Assembly: GCF_013205025.1 (NCBI RefSeq)
Contig: NZ_JABMLE010000005.1
Coordinates: 1-64,000, forward strand
DNA: 64,000 bases
Direction of reading: 5' to 3'
Source of the DNA: Rathayibacter sp. VKM Ac-2857
GTDB taxonomy: Bacteria > Actinomycetota > Actinomycetes > Actinomycetales > Microbacteriaceae
Under the pieces are notes generated by a model. That model saw only the letters and a list, made by a program, of their open reading frames with translations, did not search any database and was not told the origin of the DNA. Both the position numbers and the translations under genes were made by a program. Of this stretch, positions 37,782-45,955 are shown in pieces. How positions within the stretch are numbered: position 1 is the stretch's first letter; every line of letters starts with the position of its first letter.

Positions 37782-39092
37782 TCAGCGCACCGACCGGACG
37801 AACGTGACGAAGACCGAGGAGACGATGACCGCGACGATCATCACGGCGAACAGCGTCCGGTAGTCGCCGGTCACCGTGACGAGCAGGCCGCCGAGGACGG
37901 GGGCGAGGATCTGGGGGCCGGCGTTCGCGATGTTCATGATCCCGAGATCGCGAGCCGCGTTCTCGTTGCTGGGCAGGACCCGGCTGATCAGGGCCTGGTC
38001 GACGGCGAGGTAGGTGCCGTAGCCGACTCCGGTGATGACGCTGGCGATGACCGCTCCCTGATAGGTCGGGACGAACAGGTAGACGAGCGCGACGGGGATG
38101 AACATCAGGGTGGAGAGGCCGACGAAGATCCGCAGCCGCTCGAAGCGGTCGGAGATCCACCCGCCGAGGAGTGCGAACACGATCGTCGTAAGTGCGCTGA
38201 TGCCGGACAGGCCCACGAGCGCGGTCGCGGCGGCACCGAGGGAGCCGTCACCGACTCCGATGTAGTTCTGCAGGATGTAGAGCTGGAAGCCGCCCACGAG
38301 GGAGGCGCCGAAGATCATGGAGAAGCGGCCGGCGAAGGTCCACCAGTAGTCCGGCGCCGCGCGGAAGCCGGGCGCGATCGCACCGCGTCGCGCCCGGAGC
38401 GGACCCGTCCGACGTGCGGGCGGCGTGTAGTCCTCGGTGGTGAAGGCGAAGAGCACGGCCGTGGCGAGCACGACGACCGCGATGCCCGCGTAACCGACGA
38501 AGACGTTGCCCGAGAGCCCGGCGATCGCGATGCCGATGAAGCTGCCGCCGAAGGAGGCCGCTCCCAGCAGTCCCGAGACGGAGCCGCGCAGCCGTACCGG
38601 GATCCGCTCGGGCAGAACGGCGCCGAGGGCCCCCTGCAGCGCGTTCAACGGCCAGATCGCGAGCGCCCACAGGACGGCGAGGACGGGGACGGAGGGGCTC
38701 ACGGCGGTTGCGAGCAGCGCCCCGGCCGAGACGATCGACGCCCCGAGCACCCAGATGTTCCGACGGCCGAAGCGGGACCGGGTCCGATCGTTCAGCAGCC
38801 CCATGACCGGCTGGGAGAGGACGGAGGAGACGGCCGCCACCGCCGAGACGATGCCGAGGGTCGCCGGAGCGTTGTCCGGTCCGACCATCGTCGCGACCTG
38901 CGTGCCGAGGAGCACTTGGACGACACCGCCCCACACCGCGCTCACTCCGATGAAGGCGAGCGGGTAGGCCACCCACAGCCATCGGCTCATGGTCTGAGGG
39001 CCGGGATCGTCGACCGGCAGGACGCCCTCGACCGGCGGGGCGGCAGGGGACGGCGGAACGGTCGGAGGTTCGGGGTGGAGCGAGCTCGTCAT
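37782..39092 (-). CDS. Major facilitator superfamily transporter
   Basis: 436 residues from ATG 39092 (MTSSLHPEPP), preferred because GGAG lies six bases upstream; upstream ATGs at 39104-39110 are alternatives. About twelve membrane segments are visible with the loop GLLNDRTRSRFGRRN between helices 2 and 3 and ALLGGWISDRFERLR between 8 and 9, both MFS signature A. Similarity in style is to sugar or glycoside-cation symporter-like MFS proteins (SLC45-like). The operator upstream is shared with the CocE gene, so it may import that enzyme's substrate. Confidence 0.83.
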   Translation of the reverse strand: MTSSLHPEPPTVPPSPAAPPVEGVLPVDDPGPQTMSRWLWVAYPLAFIGVSAVWGGVVQVLLGTQVATMVGPDNAPATLGIVSAVAAVSSVLSQPVMGLLNDRTRSRFGRRNIWVLGASIVSAGALLATAVSPSVPVLAVLWALAIWPLNALQGALGAVLPERIPVRLRGSVSGLLGAASFGGSFIGIAIAGLSGNVFVGYAGIAVVVLATAVLFAFTTEDYTPPARRTGPLRARRGAIAPGFRAAPDYWWTFAGRFSMIFGASLVGGFQLYILQNYIGVGDGSLGAAATALVGLSGISALTTIVFALLGGWISDRFERLRIFVGLSTLMFIPVALVYLFVPTYQGAVIASVITGVGYGTYLAVDQALISRVLPSNENAARDLGIMNIANAGPQILAPVLGGLLVTVTGDYRTLFAVMIVAVIVSSVFVTFVRSVR

Positions 39093-39148
39093 CGAGACTC
39101 CCATCATCATCGATCGGAAGAGTGGACCCCCACTGAGATCACCCCTGA

Positions 39149-39165
39149 ATTCCGATAGACGGAAT
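39149..39165 (-). promoter_or_regulatory. Operator of the RTTYCG-n5-CGRAAY type before the MFS gene
   Basis: ATTCCG-ATAGA-CGGAAT, perfect six-base arms. It is followed to the right by AAGGTTGCGCCAGTGGGAA, closely matching the sequence right of the site at 35286. Confidence 0.65.
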
Positions 39166-39331
39166 AAGGTTGCGCCAGTGGGAATTACGGCGAACATACC
39201 GCATGAGGGTCCGGAGCCGCAGCCCTCGAGCGACCTCGAGGCGGCCCCTCCCCGTTCTGCCACCGGACAGGAGCCGGGCGCGAACGGAGGCGGCAGTGCG
39301 TCCACGGGCGCGGTCGCAGCAGGAACCGGGA

Positions 39332-39739
39332 TCAGTCGGAGGAACCGACGACCCCTGCAGGTGAGGCGGGGAGTGCGATCGAGTCGTACACCTCGCGCGC
39401 CGCGAGGACCGCGGGCATGTTGTCCCGCGCCCACTGCTCGACCGAGAGGAGGACCGGCCGCAGACTCGCGCCGGTGGTGGTGAGCTCATAGACGACCCGG
39501 GGAGGCACTTCGGCGAAGGCGTGACGGGTGACCATCCCGTCCCGCTCCAGCGCCTTGAGGGTCTGCGAGAGCATCTTCGGCGAGATGCCCGCCACTCCGG
39601 CGGCGATCTCGCTGTACCGAGCGGGCCCGGCCGAGAGGACTCCGATGATGAGGATCGTCCAGCGGGATCCGATGCGGTCCACCAGCTGCCTGCTCGGGCA
39701 GCCGGGTCCGTACGGGTCGAACTCGCGATTCTCGTCCAC
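39332..39739 (-). CDS. HxlR-family regulator
   Basis: 135 residues, winged helix of the HxlR type: the conserved Cys in YGPGCPSRQLVDRIGSRWTILIIGVLSAGPARYSEIAAGVAGISPKMLSQTLKALERDGMVTRH, split over helices 1-4. The single Cys14 near the start is the thiol sensor position in redox- and aldehyde-responsive members (HypR, YodB-like). It lies 21 bases after the NmrA-like gene in the same direction and probably autoregulates the pair. Confidence 0.86.
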   Translation of the reverse strand: MDENREFDPYGPGCPSRQLVDRIGSRWTILIIGVLSAGPARYSEIAAGVAGISPKMLSQTLKALERDGMVTRHAFAEVPPRVVYELTTTGASLRPVLLSVEQWARDNMPAVLAAREVYDSIALPASPAGVVGSSD

Positions 39740-39760
39740 GGGGCCCTCTCGGCCAGGTCG

Positions 39761-40408
39761 TCAGTAGGAGACGGTGAAGCGCTGGCGGGGGTGCGCGCCG
39801 CGCTCGATCTCATCAGCGTAGGCGATCGCGTAGTCGGCCCCCGAGATGTCGGAGTGCCCGTCCGCGTCGCTGAGCAGGACGTCCCCGCCGAGGCGGAAGT
39901 CCTCCGTGCGCTGGCCCGCGTTCCACGATCCGAAGCCCGCGCCGGGGCTGACGTAGAACCAGTCCAGCTCGGCGGGGCTCTCGCGCAGCGCGTCGAGGAC
40001 AGCGCCGTGAGCCACCGCCTCTGCCTTGTACTCCTGCGGGAATCCGGGCGTCTCGTAGAGACGCGGCCCCCCGTCGGCGACGTGGAGCGAGCCGGCGCCG
40101 CCCACGAAGCTGAGGCGTGCGCCCGCGTCGATCGCCGTGCGGATCAGATCGGGGACGGTGTCCAGGAGCGCCGCGTCCCCCTCCTGTCGCGGCGAGGCGG
40201 GGATCGCGACCACGAGGTGATCGGCACCGGCCGCGGTCGAGCGGAGGAGCTCGACGTCGGCGATCGAGCCCGTCACGACCTCGACCCCGTCGAGGGTGAG
40301 GTCGGCCGTGCGCGCGACACCCGTGACGCTGTGTCCGCGGCGGACGAGTTCGCGGGCGATGTTCCCACCGGCGTAGCCGGTGACTCCGAAGATGACGATC
40401 TGGGACAA
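39761..40408 (-). CDS. NAD(P)H-binding (NmrA/SDR-like) protein
   Basis: 215 residues from TTG 40408 with AGGAG six bases upstream; no nearer ATG or GTG exists. The N-terminal Rossmann motif is IVIFGVTGYAGGNIARELVRRGH, then GVEVVTGSIADVELL and the atypical-SDR NAD(P)-binding pattern through FVGGAGSLHVADGGPRL. Such proteins act as NAD(P)H-dependent reductases or redox sensors and are often paired with HxlR regulators, as here. The substrate is unknown. Confidence 0.82.
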   Translation of the reverse strand: MSQIVIFGVTGYAGGNIARELVRRGHSVTGVARTADLTLDGVEVVTGSIADVELLRSTAAGADHLVVAIPASPRQEGDAALLDTVPDLIRTAIDAGARLSFVGGAGSLHVADGGPRLYETPGFPQEYKAEAVAHGAVLDALRESPAELDWFYVSPGAGFGSWNAGQRTEDFRLGGDVLLSDADGHSDISGADYAIAYADEIERGAHPRQRFTVSY

Positions 40409-40436
40409 GACGACTCCTGTATACGAGGGATAGTTA

Positions 40437-40451
40437 CTACCCGGAAGGTAG
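40437..40451 (-). promoter_or_regulatory. Probable HxlR operator
   Basis: CTACC-CGGAA-GGTAG, a perfect five-base-arm palindrome 29 bases upstream of the TTG start of the NmrA-like/HxlR operon. The overlapping TAGTTACTAC half-site suits the direct contacts typical of HxlR operators. Confidence 0.55.
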
Positions 40452-40534
40452 CACAACTTCCATGCATGTGAATGGACCGGGGAGAACGGATCGCCGCCTC
40501 TCCTGTTCGAGCCCGCGAAGCCCTCCCCTGCGCG

Positions 40535-41434
40535 TCAGGATCGCGACGTGGCCGCTCGGATCTGCACGAGAGCGAGCTCGAGGAGCGGCACCCGGGCTCC
40601 GAGGCTTCGCGCCCGCATCGAGAAGTCCCCGAGGAGGTGCTCCGCCTCGGTCGGCAGACCCGCCACGAGGTCGCGGTAGAGCGACGTGGTGAAGGACGAG
40701 CCCTCCTCGGTCAGCAGCGCGAGGGACTGCTCGTGCGCCGCCGGCGAGGCCGGGTGGCCCGCGGCGGCCGCCACCTGCTCGGCCTCGCTCACGGCCTCGA
40801 GGATCCAGGGCAGGCCGCCGGCGTCGATGATCGCCCCGATGGCGCCGCGGAACAGGCAGGCGACGACGTTCGCCGCGACGATGAACACCCACTTCTCCCA
40901 CAGGGCGCCGAGGACGTCGGTCGAGATCGTCAGCGTCGATCCGGGGACGTCCAGCGCGTCGACGATCCGCTGCGGCACCGGCCCGCCGTTCAGGGAGCCG
41001 ATCGTGAGCGCCGCGAGCGCGGTCACCTGCTGGACGACGTCAGCGTCGAGCGCGGCGACGATCCTGGCCGAGCCCCCGAGCACCCGGCCCGGGAACGACT
41101 CCTCGAGCAGGTCGATCTGAGCCATCCCATTGAGGATCGGGATCACGTGGCCGTCCGCGCGCAGGTGCGGAGCAGCATCGACGACCGCCGCTCGGAGTGC
41201 CGCCGCCTTCACCGTCACCAGCACGAGATCGAACGACTCCGCCCGCTCTCCTGCCACCAGCGTCCGGACGCGGTGCGTGCGGTCACCCGACGGGGAGACG
41301 AACCGGAGCCCGTCCCGCCGCAGCGTCTCCGCGCGGCGGCCGCGTACGAGGTAGGTGACATCCCGGCCCGCTTCCTGCAGCAGGGTGCCGAAGGCGCCGC
41401 CCGTCGCACCCGCTCCGACGATGAGGATCCGCAT
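40535..41434 (-). CDS. Ketopantoate reductase (PanE/ApbA)-family protein
   Basis: 299 residues. The N-terminal fingerprint is ILIVGAGATGGAFGTLLQEAGRDVTYLVRGRRAE, then LVLVTVKAAALRAAV and the catalytic-region NGM in VIPILNGMAQIDLL, with a C-terminal helical domain (LWEKWVFIVAANVVACLFRGAIG), Lys of WEKW being the conserved catalytic lysine. PanE reduces ketopantoate to pantoate in CoA synthesis. Many family members act on other 2-keto acids. Its place beside sugar-hydrolase genes and divergence from the GH35-like gene suggest a catabolic 2-keto-acid role, but this is uncertain. Confidence 0.82.
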   Translation of the reverse strand: MRILIVGAGATGGAFGTLLQEAGRDVTYLVRGRRAETLRRDGLRFVSPSGDRTHRVRTLVAGERAESFDLVLVTVKAAALRAAVVDAAPHLRADGHVIPILNGMAQIDLLEESFPGRVLGGSARIVAALDADVVQQVTALAALTIGSLNGGPVPQRIVDALDVPGSTLTISTDVLGALWEKWVFIVAANVVACLFRGAIGAIIDAGGLPWILEAVSEAEQVAAAAGHPASPAAHEQSLALLTEEGSSFTTSLYRDLVAGLPTEAEHLLGDFSMRARSLGARVPLLELALVQIRAATSRS

Positions 41435-41559
41435 CAGGTGCTCTCCGATCGAGGTCGTCCGGGTCCTGTGCGGACCCGGCGCTTCCGCGGCGTCCGTGCG
41501 GCCGCCGATGCGAGCCTGCCAGACGATTCGCAGTCCTTCGTTCCGTTATACGTCATAGT

Positions 41560-41576
41560 GTTTCGATAACCGAAAT
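41560..41576 (+). promoter_or_regulatory. Operator of the RTTYCG-n5-CGRAAY type before the GH35-like gene
   Basis: GTTTCG-ATAAC-CGAAAT, five-base perfect core arms TTTCG/CGAAA, with a further GTTCCG at 41540. It lies between the divergent PanE-like and GH35-like genes. Confidence 0.6.
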
Positions 41577-41653
41577 CGCAGGCGGAGCGCAGGGTACCCG
41601 TGCCGCTGTCGCCGCGACTCCCGTCATCGACGACGACGATCTGGAAGGCAGCC

Positions 41654-43282
41654 ATGCCCGGCACCGCACGCCCCCACCACTGGAACCTGACCCGAGAGCG
41701 CACCTGGGAGCTCTCCCGGGCAGGGACCCCTCGACTCCTCCTGGGCGGTCAGGTGCACAACTCGTCGTCGTCGTCTCCCGAGGCGATCGCGGCGTCGTTC
41801 GCCCATGCGAGAGCGACGCACGCGAACCTCGTGATCGCCCCGGTGAGCTGGGCGCAGTTCGAACCCGTCGAGGGCACCTTCGACGTGTCGCTCCTGGACG
41901 CGATGCTCGGCGAGGCACAGGAGCTCGGCCTGACGCTCGTGCTGCTCTGGTTCGGCTCGTGGAAGAACGCGACCTCGACCTACGCTCCGCGATGGGTGCG
42001 AGCCGACCGCGCGCGGTTCCCGAGAGCGGTCGTGGATCCTGCGGGTCGGCGCCCCATGAGCTACGACGGCGCGACTCCGGTACCGGTCCTGACCGCGTTC
42101 AGCCCGGAGCTGCTCGCCGTGGAGAAGACGGCGTTCGAGCACCTGACGCAGCACGTCGCCCGGGCCGACCGGTCCGGCCTGGTCGCGATGATCCAGGTCG
42201 AGAACGAAGCGGGGATCCTCGGGGACAGCCGCGATCGGTCCCCTGAGGCCGAGGCGGTGTGGAAGGCGGAGGTTCCGAGCGCGCTGCTCGCGCACCTGGA
42301 GTCCGCTCCGGCCGACTCGCTCGCGCGCCGCCTGTGGGAGGCTCAGGGCGCTCCTCGCAGCGGGACGTGGGCGGACGTGCTCGGAACCGGCTCCGACGTC
42401 GACGAGGTCTTCATGGCCTGGGGCGTCGGGAGCTTCGTCGGAGCTCTCGCGGCGCACGGCCGGGAGTTCCTCGATGTCCCGATGTTCGCGAACGCCTGGC
42501 TCGGGCCGCAGCCCGGGATGGAGGAGCCCGGGCAGTACCCGTCGGGCGGACCTGCGTCGCGCGTGCTCGACGTCTGGAGGGCGGCCGCGCCGGAGCTGGC
42601 TCTGCTCGCTCCCGACATCTACGGCGTGGACGCCGATTCCGTCATGAGGACCTACGCCGCCGACGGCCGTCCCTTCTTCGTCCCCGAGTGCCGGCCGAGC
42701 GCCGCGGAGCTCGTCCGGGCGGTCGGGACGTACGACGCGATCGGCTGGTCGGTGTTCGGCGTCGACGACTCGAACCCGTACGGCCAGCTCGCGTCGACGC
42801 TCGGCTTCCTCACGGGGCTCGAGGCCGAGATCATCGAGGCGCGGGCGGCCGGCCTCCTGGCCGCCGTCGTCCTCGATCCGGGGACCGGCGCGGCCGAGGT
42901 GGTCGTGGGCGGTGTGCACGTCACCGCCCGTGCCGCCCTGCCGCTCTTCCGGCACATAGCGCTGGATGCCGGTGTCGTGATGCCGGAGGGCGAGCTCCCG
43001 GTGCCGGACGAGACCGTTCCCGGGACCCTCATCCCCGTGCAGGGCGAGAGACGGCCGTTCGCTCTGGTCATCGGCCGCAGTGAGGACACCGTCGTCGTGA
43101 TCGGCCAGGGTCTGATCCTCGACTTCGCGACGGAGGACGGCTGCGAGGTCGACGAGGTGGAGGAGCTCGTGCTGCGCGACGGGGTCGTCGCGACGGGTCG
43201 GGTCGTCAACGGGGACGAGCGCCTGCAGAACCTGCCGGTGACCCACGTGGGCGGCGCGAGGATCACCCTCCTGAGGGGCTGA
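41654..43282 (+). CDS. GH35-like beta-galactosidase with DUF5597-type C-terminus
   Basis: 542 residues from ATG 41654 with GGAAGG five bases upstream. It starts LLLGGQVHNSSSSSPEAI, as in the DUF5597-containing beta-galactosidase-like group. The TIM barrel has NLVIAPVSWAQFEPVEGTFD, the acid/base Glu in MIQVENEAGILG and a probable nucleophile Glu in FFVPECRPSA. There is no signal peptide, so it is probably cytoplasmic. Substrates are likely beta-galactosides or related oligosaccharides entering through an importer elsewhere. It shares an operator pattern with iclR, the MFS and the CocE genes. Confidence 0.82.
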   Translation: MPGTARPHHWNLTRERTWELSRAGTPRLLLGGQVHNSSSSSPEAIAASFAHARATHANLVIAPVSWAQFEPVEGTFDVSLLDAMLGEAQELGLTLVLLWFGSWKNATSTYAPRWVRADRARFPRAVVDPAGRRPMSYDGATPVPVLTAFSPELLAVEKTAFEHLTQHVARADRSGLVAMIQVENEAGILGDSRDRSPEAEAVWKAEVPSALLAHLESAPADSLARRLWEAQGAPRSGTWADVLGTGSDVDEVFMAWGVGSFVGALAAHGREFLDVPMFANAWLGPQPGMEEPGQYPSGGPASRVLDVWRAAAPELALLAPDIYGVDADSVMRTYAADGRPFFVPECRPSAAELVRAVGTYDAIGWSVFGVDDSNPYGQLASTLGFLTGLEAEIIEARAAGLLAAVVLDPGTGAAEVVVGGVHVTARAALPLFRHIALDAGVVMPEGELPVPDETVPGTLIPVQGERRPFALVIGRSEDTVVVIGQGLILDFATEDGCEVDEVEELVLRDGVVATGRVVNGDERLQNLPVTHVGGARITLLRG

Positions 43283-43415
43283 GGCCGGGAGTCGGAACCG
43301 GTCGGCGTCGACGCACTCGTCGACCTCCTGGCGCCGGTTCCGATCGCCCCGGTCACGGCCCGTCACTCCTGAGCGGACGGTCCTAGCGCGACCCGCGAAG
43401 TCGAGCCGGTATTCT

Positions 43416-43441
43416 GGTCCGAGGATCGGAACCGTGTTCCG
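43416..43441 (+). promoter_or_regulatory. Autoregulatory operator before iclR
   Basis: GGTCCG-AGGAT-CGGAAC at 43416-43432 fits the RTTYCG-n5-CGRAAY pattern with one mismatch and overlaps a second palindrome CGGAACCGTGTTCCG (43427-43441). The iclR start is 19 bases downstream, placing the site over the promoter. Confidence 0.6.
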
Positions 43442-43459
43442 AGGAGTGGGACGGCGGAC

Positions 43460-44242
43460 ATGGGCGAGGACAGCGATCGGATCGTCGGAGCGGAGCGGGT
43501 CCTCGCGGTCCTCTCGGAGCTCGCCGAGCATCCCTCGGGCATCACGCTGGACGAGATGGCGCAGCGGCTGAAGAGCTCCAAATCGACCGTGCATCGCGCG
43601 CTGGCCGTGCTCCGGCGGGCCGGCTTCGCCGAGCTGATGTCGCGCGGCGTCTACGTCCTGGGCGACGAGTACCTGCGGCTCGCGTTCCGCAATCACGCCG
43701 GACGCCCGGAGGGCCTGCGGATCGAGCCGGTGCTGCAGGAGCTGGCGGGCCGGTACGGCGAGACGGTCCACTACGCGGTGCTCGACGGCAACGAGGTGGT
43801 GTACCGGGCGAAGGTGGATCCCCCGGTGGGTTCCGTCCGCCTCACCTCGGAGATCGGCGGACGGAACCCCGCCTACCGCACGGGAGTGGGCAAGATGCTC
43901 CTGAGCCTCGACGTCGAAACCGAGGAGGAGCTCGCCGAGCGGCTGGGGACGGACGAGCTGCCGCGCCGCACGGCACGCACGATCACCTCGGTCCCCGCCC
44001 TGTGGGACGAGCTCCAGGCGACGCGGGAACGCGGGTACGCGGTGGACGACCAGGAGAACGAACTCGGCATCAACTGCATCGCGGTGCCGGTGCGACTGGC
44101 CGAGGGACTGCGCCCGGTCGGCGCCGTCAGCATCAGCGCTCTCGCCTTCCGCACGCCGCTCGAGAAGCTCGTCGCCGAGGAGGCCGGGATCCGGGCCGTC
44201 GTGGACGAGCGGCTCGGATCCCGGGGTCGAGGGGACGCCTGA
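43460..44242 (+). CDS. IclR-family transcriptional regulator
   Basis: 260 residues. The N-terminal HTH reads GAERVLAVLSELAEHPSGITLDEMAQRLKSSKSTVHRALAVLRRAGFAE, then the effector domain with GNEVVYRAKVDPP, RTGVGKMLLSLD and GYAVDDQENELGINCIAVPV. Family members govern sugar-acid and aromatic catabolism. It is convergent with the sugar-acid operon, their stop codons abutting exactly (TGATCA at 44240-44245). Operators of a common pattern at 35286, 39149, 41560 and 43416 make it the best candidate regulator for those promoters. Confidence 0.86.
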   Translation: MGEDSDRIVGAERVLAVLSELAEHPSGITLDEMAQRLKSSKSTVHRALAVLRRAGFAELMSRGVYVLGDEYLRLAFRNHAGRPEGLRIEPVLQELAGRYGETVHYAVLDGNEVVYRAKVDPPVGSVRLTSEIGGRNPAYRTGVGKMLLSLDVETEEELAERLGTDELPRRTARTITSVPALWDELQATRERGYAVDDQENELGINCIAVPVRLAEGLRPVGAVSISALAFRTPLEKLVAEEAGIRAVVDERLGSRGRGDA

Positions 44243-44917
44243 TCAGTAGGTGGCGCGTCCGCCGCTGATGTCGTAGACGGCGCCGGTCGAGAAGGAGACC
44301 TTCTCGGAGGAGAGCCAGGCGACGAGCTCGGCGACCTCCTCCGCTCGACCGGTCCGCTTCATCGGGATCAGGCTGGTGATGTGCGCCAGTGCCTCGGGCG
44401 CGGTCTCGGCGTTCATCGGGGTCGCGATGACGGCCGGGGCGATCGCGTTCACGAGCACTCCCGTGGTCGCGAGCTCCTTGCCGGCCGACTTGGTCAGCGC
44501 GATGACGGCGGCCTTGGACGCGGAGTAGATCGACAGGTTCGGGTTCCCGTCCTTGCCCGCCATGCTCGCGAAGTTGACCACGCGGCCCCAGCCCCGCTCG
44601 ACCATCCCCGGCACGAAGGCGCGCATCGTGGCGACCGTGCCGAGAACGTTGACGTCCAGCACCTTCCGCCAGTCGTCCGCCGCGGTCGAGACGAGCGGCA
44701 CGCCCGGTCCGACGATCCCGGCCGAGTTGATGAGGATGTCGACGGCGCCGATCCGCGCGGCGACGTCCTGCAGCGCCGCCTCGTCCGTGATGTCGACGCG
44801 GTGGTCGACGTCGCCGGCGACATCGAGGGTCACCACGGTGACCCCGTCCTCGCGCAGGCGTTCGGCGGTCGCGGCTCCGAGCCCTCGGGCTCCTCCTGTG
44901 ATGACAGCGGTTCTCAT
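44243..44917 (-). CDS. SDR dehydrogenase, probable 2-keto-3-deoxy-sugar-acid 4-dehydrogenase
   Basis: 224 residues, classical SDR: cofactor motif TGGARGLG (residues 7-14), catalytic Ser118, Tyr131 and Lys135 (YSASK), and NSAG at 64-67. LDVAGD after the second strand suggests NAD preference through the Asp. Starting three bases after the zinc dehydrogenase stop, it closes a three-gene operon with an FAH-family hydrolase. In known L-fucose and L-rhamnose routes an SDR oxidises 2-keto-3-deoxy-fuconate or -rhamnonate to the 2,4-diketo acid cleaved by such a hydrolase. That assignment is inferred from context. Confidence 0.82.
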   Translation of the reverse strand: MRTAVITGGARGLGAATAERLREDGVTVVTLDVAGDVDHRVDITDEAALQDVAARIGAVDILINSAGIVGPGVPLVSTAADDWRKVLDVNVLGTVATMRAFVPGMVERGWGRVVNFASMAGKDGNPNLSIYSASKAAVIALTKSAGKELATTGVLVNAIAPAVIATPMNAETAPEALAHITSLIPMKRTGRAEEVAELVAWLSSEKVSFSTGAVYDISGGRATY

Positions 44918-44920
44918 GGG

Positions 44921-45955
44921 TCAGCTCTCCTGGTTCTGCAGGGCGGCGGCGATGCCGACCTGGATCTTGGGCCCCGGGCCCGCGCCGTCGGGGCGCTCGC
45001 CCCGGAGGACCGGCGCGAGCTCGGCGAGGTCGACCGTCGCCGCCACGAGGGGTCGGGGATCGACGGCGCCGCTCGCGTAGGCGTCGATGGTCCCGGACAG
45101 TCCGGGCGACGCGCTGAGGATCCCGACGGCGGTCACATCCTTGAGGGCGAGGGTCCGGGTGTCGATCAGGCTGGGACTGCCGGCGAGGCCCACGTAGACC
45201 ACCCGCCTGCCCGGCTCGACGAGATCCAGTGCCTTCGCCGGCAGCTGGGGAGCGTTCGACGAGTCGATGACGGCGTCCCAGGTGAGCTCCGGGAGCTCGT
45301 CCTCGGTCCAGACCCCGTCGAAGCCGAGGGTGCGAGCGAAGCCCACCGAGCGCGCGCTGCGCCCCATGAGGTGCACCTCGGCGCCCGCCGCCCGGGCGAA
45401 CATCGCGACGAGGAGTCCGATGGTGCCGGGTCCGAGGACCAGGGCGCGATCTCCCGGCTGGAGTGCCGCCGCCTGCACGGAGCGCAGAGCATTGCCTCCC
45501 GGCTCGACGAGAGCGCCGAGCGCGTCGTCGACGGAGTCGGGGAGCTCGCGCAGAGAGCTCGCCGGCACGCTGACCTGCTCGGCGAGCGCGCCGGGACGGC
45601 CGTCGCGCACGCCGAGCTCCCCGCGGAACCCGCACACCCACTGCTGGCCGCGACGGCACCGGTGGCAGACGCCGCAGCCGAGCATGGTGTCGCCGGTCAC
45701 CCGGCGGCCGAGCCACCGGGGATCGACCCCGTCGCCCAGAGCGGACACGGTGCCCATCCACTCGTGCCCGATGCGGATCGGGTAGGTGGTCGCACCGTCG
45801 GCGAGGTACTGCATCTCGCCGGTGAACAGCTCGATGTCGGTCCCGCAGACACCGGCGCGCTGGACGTCGACGACCACGTCGCCGAACGCGGCGAACGGCG
45901 GCTCGACGTCCTGGACGCCGGCCTCCCCCGGGCCCGTGATGACGAAGGCCCTCAT
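44921..45955 (-). CDS. Zinc-dependent MDR alcohol/sugar dehydrogenase
   Basis: 344 residues; its ATG overlaps the FAH-family stop (ATGA). The catalytic zinc region is AGVCGTDIELF and GHEWMGTVSALG. The structural zinc ligands are CGVCHRCRRGQQWVC, and the cofactor site is LVLGPGTIGLLVAMFARAAGA. It belongs to the threonine/sorbitol-dehydrogenase-like MDR group. In this operon the likely role is oxidation of the free sugar (fucose, rhamnose or a pentose) to its lactone, the entry step, since no other sugar dehydrogenase is seen nearby. Confidence 0.85.
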   Translation of the reverse strand: MRAFVITGPGEAGVQDVEPPFAAFGDVVVDVQRAGVCGTDIELFTGEMQYLADGATTYPIRIGHEWMGTVSALGDGVDPRWLGRRVTGDTMLGCGVCHRCRRGQQWVCGFRGELGVRDGRPGALAEQVSVPASSLRELPDSVDDALGALVEPGGNALRSVQAAALQPGDRALVLGPGTIGLLVAMFARAAGAEVHLMGRSARSVGFARTLGFDGVWTEDELPELTWDAVIDSSNAPQLPAKALDLVEPGRRVVYVGLAGSPSLIDTRTLALKDVTAVGILSASPGLSGTIDAYASGAVDPRPLVAATVDLAELAPVLRGERPDGAGPGPKIQVGIAAALQNQES

